A stretch of 64,000 bases of DNA from Nostoc sp. HK-01 (lineage in GTDB: Bacteria; Cyanobacteriota; Cyanobacteriia; Cyanobacteriales; Nostocaceae): contig AP018318.1 in assembly GCA_003990705.1 (NCBI GenBank), forward strand, positions 310,001 to 374,000, written 5' to 3'. The position numbers were made by a program, and so were the translations under genes. Under the pieces are notes generated by a model. That model searched no databases. It worked only from the letters and a program-made list of their open reading frames with translations, and was not told the origin of the DNA. This document shows positions 55,985 to 64,000 of this stretch, one piece after another (the stretch's first letter is position 1; every line of letters begins with the position of its first letter).

Positions 55985-58462
55985 TTAAGCCTTAACACCG
56001 ATTTGTTTGTACACAGACAAAGCCTGCGCCACACATTGATCCATGTTGTAATACTTATAAGTTGCCAAACGCCCAACAAAATATATTCCAGATATAGCAT
56101 CGGCTAATGCTTTATATTGCTTGTAAATTTCCTGATTTTCCGGGCGTGGTACAGGATAATATGGGTCGCCCTCAGCTTTAGGAAATTCGTAAACAATGCT
56201 AGTTTTAGAATGTTCTTGCCCAGTCAAGTATTTAAACTCAGTCACACGAGTATAAAGGTGTTCATTGGGGTAGTTAATTACTGGTGCAGACTGAAATACT
56301 TGTGTATTGTGTGTCTCGTGTTTAAAATCAAGTGAGCGATAAGGTAATTTACCATAGCGGTAATCAAAATACTCATCAACTGGCCCGGTGTAAACCATCT
56401 CTGTGCAAGGTATTGCCTTCTCAATTTCTCGATAATCAGTATTCAGCATTACCTTGATGTTCGGGTGGTTTAACATATTCTCAAACATCCGGGTAAAGCC
56501 GTGGAGTGGCATTGCTTGATAAGTATCGGTAAAATAGCGATCGTCTCGATTGGTACGAGTAGGAATTCTGGCAATCACAGATTTATCAAGTTCTGAAGGA
56601 TCAAGTCCCCATTGCTTCTTGGTGTAACCCCAGAAAAATTTTTCATACAAAACTCGACCAACTTGGCTAACTACCACATCCTCTGAAGTTTGAATGTATT
56701 CTTTCGGTTCTGCAAGGGATTTAAAGAACTCTTGCGCCTCAAAAGAATTGAGTTTCATACCGTAGAGTTTGTTAATCGTATCTAGATTAATGGGGATGGG
56801 AACCAGTTGTCCATCTACACTAGCTAACACACGGTGTTCGTAAGCACGCCATTGAGTGAAGCGCGAAAGGTATTCAAAAACTTCGCGGGAGTTGGTGTGA
56901 AAGATGTGCGGCCCGTATTTGTGGATGAGAACACCATCTTCATTATAATGATCGTAAGCATTACCGCCGATATGGTTGCGTTTATCTACAACCAATACCT
57001 TTTTACCAGACTGAGTTGCTAAACGTTCTGCAATGACGCTACCAGAAAATCCTGCACCAACAATCAAATAATCAAAGACAAAATCTCTGGTGATAATATT
57101 CGGTGCTTGTTTACCTGCAACTGTACCATGAAAATTATTTTTATCATCTTTGCTTTGAGTTGCGATCGCTGAATCTATCAACTTCACCATCGAAGCCAAA
57201 GTCCGATCCCAAGATATTTTTTCCAAAAACGTATCAACTCGATTCAACCACCCTGATTCTGCATTATCTTCTTGCATTGCTTGTTCAGCGGCGGCGACAA
57301 ATTCATCAACTGTATCTGCAATTCGCACCAACTTCAATTCGCCATAAGGACGCACAACATCTCGAATCGAAGTAGAAACCACAGGTTTAGCTGCGGCTAA
57401 ATACTCTGGGGTTTTAGTCGGACTAATAAAGCGTGTTGATTCATTACGCGCAAATGGCAACATCGCCAAGTCCCATCCTGCCAAGTATGCAGGCAGTTCT
57501 TGATAATTTTTACTACCGAGATAATGAATATTTTCCTGCTGCGGCAAAGTTGCGGGATCAATTTTCACAATTGGCCCAATCATTACCAAATGCCAATCAG
57601 GACGCGCCTCAGCCATTCCGCGTAATAGTTCAATGTCCATCCGTTCATCAATTACGCCATAAAAACCCAACCGGGGATGAGGAATGTTTGCTTGATCTGC
57701 GGGTTCATCAATATTTCTGGCTTGGGCAAAGTGCGTTATGTCTACACTACTGGGAAAAGCATAAACATTAGGGTGTTGGTTAACTTTACTTTCGTAAAGG
57801 CTTTGCCCACCTGTAAATACTAAGTTTGCCCGACGGAATAATTCTGCTTCGTAGTTTTTTAATTTCGGTGATGCGCCTTTAAAAGCAGATAATTCATCCA
57901 TACAATCATAAACAATCGCTTGGGGTTGCAAATGATTGGTGAAAGCGATCGCCATTGGTGTGTAATACCAACAAATATAATTTTTGATGTTTTGTTCAGC
58001 GAACAATCCATCAATTAACACTTGTAAATCTGCATTAATTCCTGCTTCACTTAGATTGTCTGGTAGATGTGGTACAACAACCACTACTCCACTCTCATCT
58101 TGACTAATATCCAGCCGCCCCAAAGCATCCTGACTAAAAATCGGCTCTTCAACAAAATATACTCGTCTACCTTGAGCAAACCGACTCAAAAGGTGTTGGG
58201 GTCTTTGATAAACAAAATTCCAACGCAAATGCGATAGGCAAACAATATCAGGTGTATCAGTGAAAACTTGAACTTTTTGATATTCTTTCTTGCCAGAAGT
58301 AAAATCAGGCGATGATACGCCAGAAGCCTGTCTTTTAAATAATTCTGATAACTTCGTTTCACCCAATTCTGGTGATTTCATTTGGTTGAATCCGTTAGCA
58401 TTGATGTTGGATTTACTTTGTGTCATATTTTCAATAACTGGATATATGTTTGGAATCGCCAT
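55985..58462 (-). CDS. glf: glycosyltransferase-UDP-galactopyranose mutase fusion
   Basis: 825 residues; a start at residue 13 (MTQSKSN) is possible. Residues about 65-440 resemble a GT-B glycosyltransferase (VCLSHLRWNFVYQRPQHLLS, HPRLGFYGVIDERMDIELL, FISPTKTPEYLAAAKPVVS). Residues about 462-825 are a UDP-galactopyranose mutase: FAD motif YLIVGAGFSGSVIAERLA, DKRNHIGGNAYDHY, HKYGPHIFHTNSREVFEYLS, and the C-terminal GRLATYKYYNMDQCVAQAL. The mutase makes UDP-galactofuranose from UDP-galactopyranose, and the N-terminal half may transfer a sugar into a surface glycan. It heads the minus-strand galactose locus. Confidence 0.9.
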   Translation of the reverse strand: MAIPNIYPVIENMTQSKSNINANGFNQMKSPELGETKLSELFKRQASGVSSPDFTSGKKEYQKVQVFTDTPDIVCLSHLRWNFVYQRPQHLLSRFAQGRRVYFVEEPIFSQDALGRLDISQDESGVVVVVPHLPDNLSEAGINADLQVLIDGLFAEQNIKNYICWYYTPMAIAFTNHLQPQAIVYDCMDELSAFKGASPKLKNYEAELFRRANLVFTGGQSLYESKVNQHPNVYAFPSSVDITHFAQARNIDEPADQANIPHPRLGFYGVIDERMDIELLRGMAEARPDWHLVMIGPIVKIDPATLPQQENIHYLGSKNYQELPAYLAGWDLAMLPFARNESTRFISPTKTPEYLAAAKPVVSTSIRDVVRPYGELKLVRIADTVDEFVAAAEQAMQEDNAESGWLNRVDTFLEKISWDRTLASMVKLIDSAIATQSKDDKNNFHGTVAGKQAPNIITRDFVFDYLIVGAGFSGSVIAERLATQSGKKVLVVDKRNHIGGNAYDHYNEDGVLIHKYGPHIFHTNSREVFEYLSRFTQWRAYEHRVLASVDGQLVPIPINLDTINKLYGMKLNSFEAQEFFKSLAEPKEYIQTSEDVVVSQVGRVLYEKFFWGYTKKQWGLDPSELDKSVIARIPTRTNRDDRYFTDTYQAMPLHGFTRMFENMLNHPNIKVMLNTDYREIEKAIPCTEMVYTGPVDEYFDYRYGKLPYRSLDFKHETHNTQVFQSAPVINYPNEHLYTRVTEFKYLTGQEHSKTSIVYEFPKAEGDPYYPVPRPENQEIYKQYKALADAISGIYFVGRLATYKYYNMDQCVAQALSVYKQIGVKA

Positions 58463-58898
58463 AAAAAATGGATGACAAGAGTCTCAAATAAAAACATCAG
58501 CATGTAACCATTTGCTTGCTACACTCTTGCCTGGAAATATTAACTAAATAACTAATGCCAGAATTTGTGGATGTTACGCGTCACATTACGCCAATAAGTA
58601 ATAACAGTAAGGGATATTTTTTATTTTTACTTCCATCTCTAGATACAAAGTTATAAATATATCTAAAGCATCAGAATATTTTATCTGATTAAAATAAATT
58701 AAATATTTATTATTGAGCAATGCAAATATCCTAGAGAATTAATTTCAGGTAATTGAAATTTTATCTATGATAATTACTTTTAGTGTTTTAGCTAACAATA
58801 AATGTTTAACTAAATGCCTTTCTTGCGAGGGATGTGACTGTTAGTAATTGCTATTAATGTGCTGATTAATAGGCTAATTAATTAGCAGTGGTTGATTC
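58463..58898. other. AT-rich region between divergent glf fusion and ndhI
   Basis: About 435 bp holding both promoters. Very AT-rich around 58610-58740. No hairpin, repeat or RNA gene was recognised. Confidence 0.4.
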
Positions 58899-59498
58899 AT
58901 GTTTAATTTTCTTAAACAAGTTGGTAATTACGCCAAAGAAAGTGTTTTAGCCGGAATCCATATAGGACAAGGGCTTTCAGTTACTTTTGACCACATGCGC
59001 CGCCGTCCAATTACGGTACAATATCCTTATCAAAAGCTGATACCATCAGAAAGATTTCGCGGGCGAATTCACTTTGAATTTGATAAATGTATTGCTTGTG
59101 AAGTTTGCGTTCGCGTCTGCCCAATTAACCTTCCAGTAGTAGATTGGGAATTTAATCAAGAATTCAAGAAAAAAGAACTAAAACACTACAGTATTGACTT
59201 TGGAGTTTGTATTTTCTGCGGCAACTGTGTAGAATTTTGCCCAACAAACTGTCTATCATTTACTGAAGAATATGAACTTTCTGTTTATGACCGCCATCAG
59301 TTGAATATGGACAATGTGGCGATGGGCAGATTACCTTACAAAGTGACTGAGGACGCAATGGTAACACCTCTCAGGGAATTAGTATACTTACCAAAAGGAG
59401 TATTAAATCCTCACGGAGTGCCTGATGATGCTCATCGAGCAGGTCTATTACCATCTGAGATTTTAGAGCAAGCTGGAGAAAATATTCATCAACCGTAA
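58899..59498 (+). CDS. ndhI: NAD(P)H-quinone oxidoreductase subunit I
   Basis: 199 residues. NdhI is the thylakoid NDH-1 subunit that carries two [4Fe-4S] clusters and passes electrons from ferredoxin toward plastoquinone. Both motifs are intact: [12 protein letters not shown] near residue 65 and [12 protein letters not shown] near 104. The amphipathic N-terminus ([20 protein letters not shown]) fits the family. In many cyanobacteria ndhI sits in ndhAIGE; here no other ndh gene is adjacent, so this could be a second copy or a separated gene. Confidence 0.94.
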   Translation: MFNFLKQVGNYAKESVLAGIHIGQGLSVTFDHMRRRPITVQYPYQKLIPSERFRGRIHFEFDKCIACEVCVRVCPINLPVVDWEFNQEFKKKELKHYSIDFGVCIFCGNCVEFCPTNCLSFTEEYELSVYDRHQLNMDNVAMGRLPYKVTEDAMVTPLRELVYLPKGVLNPHGVPDDAHRAGLLPSEILEQAGENIHQP

Positions 59499-59518
59499 GA
59501 ATTTTCCTCGATATAAAT

Positions 59519-59646
59519 AGGACTTACGCAACGCTGATAATGTCATTGCGACCGGAACGAAATGTAGGGAAGCAATCCCAGCGTTAGGGGAGATTACTTC
59601 CCTATCGGTCGTAATGACGGAGTTACGTTATTTTTGCGTAAGTCCT
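59519..59646. repeat. MITE-like element with GGACTTACGCA ends, copy B
   Basis: Perfect 13-bp inverted ends AGGACTTACGCAA / TTGCGTAAGTCCT, 128 bp overall, with further internal inverted segments (GGGAAGCAATCCC type and CATTGCGACCG / CGGTCGTAATG). It has no coding content and sits between ndhI and the DUF4142 gene. Related to copy A at 43758 and the fragment at 19710. Confidence 0.8.
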
Positions 59647-59774
59647 GATAAATGTTGGTCTTGGTTATTCAATTTTGCTCACTTCTGACTTCTGATGAGC
59701 GAACTAATTAATGAAGTGCAGAAGAATTTTAATTTCCATCAAATTAATCATTAAATACAAAGGAAATTCCGAAA

Positions 59775-60452
59775 ATGAATCAATTGTATGGGAAATTTAT
59801 CAAAAAATTGATGAGTTTTATGATTATTTTTGGCGTTAGTATATCTATTGTGGGTTTTTCCGCTACAGCTTTCTCGGCTAGTCATCAAATCCCCGCAGTG
59901 TTTCCGCAGACAATCTCATCAACCAGCACCACAAGAAAAATTACCCAAACCCCAACAGACAAAAATCCAGGAGTAAGCAGCCCACAGTCGAGACTGAGTG
60001 AACTTGATAGATTGTATGTTACAGAAGCGGCGCAGGGAGGAATGACAGAAATACAAATAGCAAAATTAGCATTGCAGAGATCGAAAAACAATGAGGTGAG
60101 ACAATATGCCCAACAGATGATTCAAGAGCATACACCTGTTAACCAACAACTGATGCAATTGGCTAATCAAAAACGGATTACTACCCCAACTACTTTAAGC
60201 CCAAAATATCAGGCTGCGATCGCCAGACTCTCACAATTTTCTGGCGGAGATTTTGACCAAGCATATAAAGAAGAAGCTGGGATTAACTTACATACAGAAT
60301 ATTTTGTTGTGCAACGACGTGAGTCACAACTTGGACAAGACTCAGATTTACAGGCATTTGCTACTAAAAATATACCCATTACCCTGAGACACTTACAAAT
60401 GGGGCAACGCTTGTTAACTCAAGCCACTCCCCGATCCAGCAAGGGTAATTAA
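59775..60452 (+). CDS. DUF4142 domain protein, exported
   Basis: 225 residues. The signal peptide is clear (FMIIFGVSISIVGFSATAFS, cleavage near SAS-H about residue 36). A low-complexity Thr/Ser/Pro linker (40-75) follows. The helical DUF4142 ferritin-like bundle starts at LDRLYVTEAAQGGMTEIQIA and continues with NNEVRQYAQQMIQEHTPVNQ and FDQAYKEEAGINLHTEYFVV. The family is periplasmic and stress-related, with unknown biochemistry. AAGGAAATTCC before the ATG is a good ribosome site. Confidence 0.92.
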   Translation: MNQLYGKFIKKLMSFMIIFGVSISIVGFSATAFSASHQIPAVFPQTISSTSTTRKITQTPTDKNPGVSSPQSRLSELDRLYVTEAAQGGMTEIQIAKLALQRSKNNEVRQYAQQMIQEHTPVNQQLMQLANQKRITTPTTLSPKYQAAIARLSQFSGGDFDQAYKEEAGINLHTEYFVVQRRESQLGQDSDLQAFATKNIPITLRHLQMGQRLLTQATPRSSKGN

Positions 60453-60489
60453 TTTCCCTAATTGAAACTAGAACTGAAGTTAAATTCAG

Positions 60490-61674
60490 TCACAATATAC
60501 CAACTTTATCTGTTTTTTCCCAAGGTAAATCTAGATCCATCCTTCCTACATGGCCATAAACTGCAAGTTGGCGATAAAAACCGCCTGGATGAATTGTCGG
60601 TAAATGTCTTAAATTAAATTGTTTAATAATTCCTGCCAAGCGAAAATCAAAATGCTTTTCTAATAAATTAGTAATTTCTTCGTCAGAGATTTTCCCTGTG
60701 CCAAAAGTTTCTACTTGAACACTTACAGGACGAGACAAACCAATGGAATAACTGAGTTGCACTTCACATTCATCAGCTAGTTTGGCAGCAACGACATTTT
60801 TAGCTGCATAACGGGCAATATAAGCGCCTATCCTATCTATTCTAATTGGGTCTTTGCCACTCAAAGCTGAACCACTATGTTTAGAATATTCGCCGTAGGT
60901 ATCTATCGCATTTTTTCGGCCAGTTAAGCCAGAATGGACTGCTGGCCCGCCTTTAATAAATGCGCCATCGGGATTAATAAATATTCTAGTTTTGGCATCG
61001 GGTCGAATTTCTTCATTCTCAAAAACAGGATTAATTACTATTTCTTTAATATCATCTTGTAATTGTTGGTAATCAGGTTTACCTGCTTTATTTTGACTGG
61101 CAATTACAGTAATACTATGTATTCTATCAGGACGGCGATCGCGATATTCTACTCCGACTTGAGTTTTACCATCAGGTGTTAGATAGGGTAAGATATTTTT
61201 GTGTCTAACTTCACTTAATTGTCTGGCTAATTTATGGGCTAACCAAATTGGCAGAGGCATTAGGGTATAAGTTTGATTACAAGCAAAACCAAAGACTGTT
61301 ACTTGATTTGTCACGGTAATTTTTTCTATCTCTTCATCAGATAAATTATGCTCATCAAATAAGTGAGTTTGGCTGGCTGGCAATTCTCGCAAGCTGGTCA
61401 AAATACTACAAGTTTTGCTATTAAATTCTTTTTGTTCGTAACCAATTTGTTCAATTACTTGTCTGGCAATATTGGTAAAGTCTACATTGGCATTTGGTTC
61501 AAATCGGGCAGCAATAAATAATATGCCTGTGGAAGCAGCACATTCGGTAATGACTCTGGCGTAGGGGTCTTGTTGTAAGAATCGGTCTACTATGGCATCA
61601 CTGATTTGATCACACAATTTATCAGGATGTCCTTCGGTGACTGATTCTGATGTGAACATGAAGTCTTTTTTCAT
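60490..61674 (-). CDS. metK: divergent S-adenosylmethionine synthetase paralogue
   Basis: 394 residues, with the three-domain MetK layout. MetK makes S-adenosylmethionine from ATP and methionine. Kept features: SESVTEGHPDKLCDQISDA with the catalytic HPDK, CNQTYTLMPLPIWLAHKLA, SGKDPIRIDR, RYAAKNVVAA and PWEKTDK. Lost or altered: the GAGDQG signature is replaced by a TNQVTVFG region, and GGPxGDxGLTGRK reads GGPAVHSGLTGRK, replacing the Asp that contacts substrate in E. coli. It is clearly a second, divergent type. The normal copy presumably lies elsewhere. It may be a slower enzyme or use another substrate. Confidence 0.88.
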   Translation of the reverse strand: MKKDFMFTSESVTEGHPDKLCDQISDAIVDRFLQQDPYARVITECAASTGILFIAARFEPNANVDFTNIARQVIEQIGYEQKEFNSKTCSILTSLRELPASQTHLFDEHNLSDEEIEKITVTNQVTVFGFACNQTYTLMPLPIWLAHKLARQLSEVRHKNILPYLTPDGKTQVGVEYRDRRPDRIHSITVIASQNKAGKPDYQQLQDDIKEIVINPVFENEEIRPDAKTRIFINPDGAFIKGGPAVHSGLTGRKNAIDTYGEYSKHSGSALSGKDPIRIDRIGAYIARYAAKNVVAAKLADECEVQLSYSIGLSRPVSVQVETFGTGKISDEEITNLLEKHFDFRLAGIIKQFNLRHLPTIHPGGFYRQLAVYGHVGRMDLDLPWEKTDKVGIL

Positions 61675-61703
61675 AATATTTGGTGTATTGGCGCAACATT
61701 TTT

Positions 61704-61900
61704 TTAACGAACCGCAAAGGACACAAAGTTCGCAAAGAAAGAGGAAAATCAGAGGAATAGCATTGCTTTATCTCAGAAGGCAAATTTGATGGATTACTAG
61801 CCTCAAGTATGAATACTAAGATTACTTAATCTTCTTGCTTTGTGTCCTTTGCGTCCTACCCTGCGGGAAGCCGCTGACGCGTCTATGTGGTTCGTTTTTT
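61704..61900. repeat. dispersed inverted repeat with a nested small repeat
   Basis: Left arm AACGAACCGCAAAGGACACA near 61706-61728. The right arm CTTTGTGTCCTTTGCG (61838-61853) is split from GGTTCGTT (61889-61896) by CTACCCTGCGGGAAGCCGC and four more bases, with GCGTC directly repeated on both sides (61851-61855, 61879-61883). This is a 23-bp small dispersed repeat that has jumped into the larger repeat and duplicated 5 bp. Confidence 0.7.
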
Positions 61901-61921
61901 CCAGTTAACAAAACTCTAGAG

Positions 61922-64000
61922 TTACAGATTATTATCTGGCATAAGTAATGGTGGAACACCATTGATATTTGGCTGAATATTCTTTGTTGATTCGCTTAAC
62001 AATAAAGGCCACAAAGCACTACCAATAATGACAGCAGTATCCACAAAGTTAATTGGGGTAATCTTTAAGAGATTTCTTAAAGGTGGCAGGGCGATCGCTA
62101 AAATTTGAATAGCAAAGGAACCAAAAATGGCAGCATTTAAATAGCTATTACGTGGGAGTTTTTCTTTGCTAAATAGGCTGTGATGTTCGGAACGACAGCT
62201 AATTGTATGCAGCAATTGGCTTGAGGTCAGGGTGAAAAAGGCAATTGTACTAGCTTGGGGGCTAAAACCATATCTGCGGAGGGCGTAGGCGTAAGCGAGT
62301 AAGGTACTAACAGATAATCCGGCGGACTCAAAGACGATTCGACCAAAGTCGGATTTTTTAATGATTGGTTCGTCGGGGTTGCGTGGTGGTTGACTCAAAA
62401 CTTCTGGTTCTGGGGCTTCCATCGCTAAGGATAAACCAGGGAAGATGTCGGTAACTAAGTTTAGCCACAGGAGTTGAATTGCATTTAAGGGTTCGCCAAT
62501 ACCTGCTGCGGTGGCGGTGGTCATCACCATGATTTCGCTGAGGTTGGTGGCGAGGAGGAAATGTACAGATTTGCGGATGTTGTTGTATATTGTCCTTCCG
62601 CGACTAACGGCGACAATCATGGTTTCGAGTCGGTCGTCTTCCAGGACGATATCTGCAACTTCTCTGGCGACATCTGTACCGCCTTTCCCCATAGCCACAC
62701 CAACTTGGGCGGCTTTTAAGGCGGGTGCATCGTTAATACCATCTCCGGTCATAGCGACGACTTTCCCGGCGGCTTGCAAGGCTTGGACTATTTGCAGTTT
62801 ATTGCTGGGACTGATGCGGGCGAAGACATCTACTTTGTCGCTGAGGGCGGTTAAGGCTGCGGGGGTGAGATTATTGAGGTTGCTGGAGTCGAGAATTTCT
62901 AATTGTTGTTCTTGACTTAATTCTAATTCTTTGGCGATCGCGTAAGCTGTGGGGCTTTGGTCGCCGGTAATCATCACGGTGGCGATACCGGCTTGATGAA
63001 AGTCGCTAATAAGTTGTTTTGCACCTTTGCGGATGGGGTCGGCCATACCGACTAAACCCAACCAAATCAAGTCTAATTCATGATTATTATTGCTTTGAAA
63101 CTCGTTAATGTGGTTGTAGGCTACACCTAATACTCGTAATGCTTTCCCTGCCATGCGATCATTTTCTATAGCGATCGCTCTTTTATCTGCTGGGGTTAAT
63201 TCTACTATTTCCCCATGTTTTACCCATGTTTGGCAAAGTTCCACCACTTCGGCGGGGCTACCTTTAACGGCGACAAACTTTTTCTCATCATGAGTTTGAT
63301 GAATTGTACTCATCAAGTTACGATTTTCTGACCGCAGGTTGGTTTGCACTAGAGGATACTTTTGTTTGAGGTCGATGATATCTACTCCAGAACTAATGGC
63401 CATGTAAATCAGGGCGTTTTCGGTGGCTGAACCGATAACTTCATACTTACCATTTCCCTCGCGGCTGACTTGGCTTTCGTTGCAGAGAACTGAGACATGA
63501 ATTAGTTTTAATAGTTCATCGTTGTGATAGGGATTAATTTTTTGTTCCCCTGTGATAAATTTTCCGTCTGCAACTTTGATGTTGTGGGTGTTGCTTTGAA
63601 TTTCCACGACTGACATTTTATTTTCTGTCAGTGTCCCGGTTTTATCCATACAAATTGTCTGGACTGAACCCAAGGCTTCAACTGCACTCAAACTCCGCAC
63701 TAGAACGCGGTTGCGGCGCATATCGCGGATACCCAGGGCGAGGGTGGTAGTAGCGACGGTGGGTAAGCCTTCGGGAACCGCAGCCACGGCGAGGGAAATG
63801 GATGATTTCAACATCTGTACTAAGCCGTATCCTCGCCACACACCCAAACCGAAGACTAAACCACAAATACCCATACTGATTAATACCAACTGGCTGCCTA
63901 CTTGGTCTAGTTGTTTGGCGAGGGGTGTTTCCATTGCGGTGGCTTCGCCCACAAGTTGCTGGATATTGCCCATTTCGGTAGATTGACCTGTGGCGACCAC
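61922..64000 (-). CDS. P-type cation (Ca2+-type, PacL/PMA-like) ATPase, 5' part outside window
   Basis: 692 visible residues, complete at the C-terminus; about 220 N-terminal residues lie beyond 64000. It uses ATP to export a cation across the membrane, probably Ca2+, or Na+/Mn2+. The phosphorylation site is ICMDKTGTLTENKMSV, with the hinge MTGDGINDAPALKAAQVGVA, the TGES-like region at the very start (VATGQSTEMGNIQQLV), the M4 PEGLP motif (AVPEGLPTVATTTLALG) and the M5/M6 NLVTDIFP motif. The C-terminal six helices are present. The P2A subfamily is favoured by PEGLP and NLVTD. No damage is seen. Confidence 0.93.
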   Translation of the reverse strand: MVATGQSTEMGNIQQLVGEATAMETPLAKQLDQVGSQLVLISMGICGLVFGLGVWRGYGLVQMLKSSISLAVAAVPEGLPTVATTTLALGIRDMRRNRVLVRSLSAVEALGSVQTICMDKTGTLTENKMSVVEIQSNTHNIKVADGKFITGEQKINPYHNDELLKLIHVSVLCNESQVSREGNGKYEVIGSATENALIYMAISSGVDIIDLKQKYPLVQTNLRSENRNLMSTIHQTHDEKKFVAVKGSPAEVVELCQTWVKHGEIVELTPADKRAIAIENDRMAGKALRVLGVAYNHINEFQSNNNHELDLIWLGLVGMADPIRKGAKQLISDFHQAGIATVMITGDQSPTAYAIAKELELSQEQQLEILDSSNLNNLTPAALTALSDKVDVFARISPSNKLQIVQALQAAGKVVAMTGDGINDAPALKAAQVGVAMGKGGTDVAREVADIVLEDDRLETMIVAVSRGRTIYNNIRKSVHFLLATNLSEIMVMTTATAAGIGEPLNAIQLLWLNLVTDIFPGLSLAMEAPEPEVLSQPPRNPDEPIIKKSDFGRIVFESAGLSVSTLLAYAYALRRYGFSPQASTIAFFTLTSSQLLHTISCRSEHHSLFSKEKLPRNSYLNAAIFGSFAIQILAIALPPLRNLLKITPINFVDTAVIIGSALWPLLLSESTKNIQPNINGVPPLLMPDNNL

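Noticed and set aside
1-64000. tRNA or rRNA genes
   Set aside because: I looked for T-loop strings such as GGTTCGAATCC in the intergenic regions and found no cloverleaf candidate; this was by eye, not by a covariance search.

Overview
The window looks like chromosome of a filamentous, probably heterocyst-forming cyanobacterium (Nostocales: Nostoc/Anabaena/Calothrix type). The reasons are the very frequent HIP1 octamer GCGATCGC, the Nostoc-type dispersed repeats and small dispersed repeats, the gene set (nifJ, ndhI, homogentisate phytyltransferase, plastid-type alternative oxidase, Mo-dependent nitrogenase-like small protein), and above all a nine-copy tandem array at 25718-26830. That array has the layout of the heterocyst-specific small RNA NsiR1. 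No rRNA or tRNA gene was recognised.

Layout. 1-5.5 kb: 3'-truncated nifJ (minus strand), a short relic of a Ser/Thr-kinase gene, a REC-GGDEF diguanylate cyclase and a TldD-type protease. 5.5-12.2 kb: an IS1-family element with an exact 8-bp target duplication, coaE, a cobA-hemD fusion, two convergent Uma2-type proteins and the tocopherol gene hpt with a TPR partner. 12.6-22.1 kb: housekeeping and stress genes (GH10-like lipoprotein, alternative oxidase, RluA-type pseudouridine synthase with an in-frame repeat insertion, aldo/keto reductase, Dps, two pirins, a small Mo-nitrogenase-like protein, an ERI-1-like exonuclease). 23-31 kb: a GGDEF/EAL protein, the tandem sRNA array, and a 1238-residue NACHT NTPase with about 14 HEAT-type repeats, which is a candidate defence protein. 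31-44 kb: small enzymes, a double-glycine-leader-like peptide gene, a very AT-rich outer-membrane-like protein, hflX, an isoaspartyl peptidase and an orphan ATP-grasp ligase.

44.4-58.5 kb is one long minus-strand galactose/galactofuranose locus: glycosyltransferase-UDP-galactopyranose mutase fusion, a GH1-GH2 glycosidase, galT, an M24 peptidase, galK and a cupin. It is being broken up by three insertion sequences. Removing the IS at 52557-53651 with its ATA duplication, or the IS at 47363-49005 with its 9-bp duplication, restores an open frame exactly. The GH2 part also carries an in-frame TAG where family members have Trp. An IS630 element sits 10 bp upstream of the glycosidase start. Galactokinase and GalT (Leloir pathway) would supply UDP-galactose, which the mutase converts to UDP-galactofuranose. 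The sugar-releasing end of the pathway is now dead, while galK, galT and the mutase remain intact.

58.9-64 kb: ndhI, a DUF4142 protein, a divergent metK paralogue lacking the GAGDQG signature, and the C-terminal two thirds of a P-type Ca2+/cation ATPase that runs off the window.

The strongest observation is the NsiR1-like array. Nine minus-strand units repeat every 126-127 bp. Each has a TCCGGT or TCCGGA box about 34 bp before an inferred start, and an inferred RNA of about 60 nt ending in a strong hairpin plus T tract. The identity with NsiR1 rests on architecture and motif; no alignment was run.
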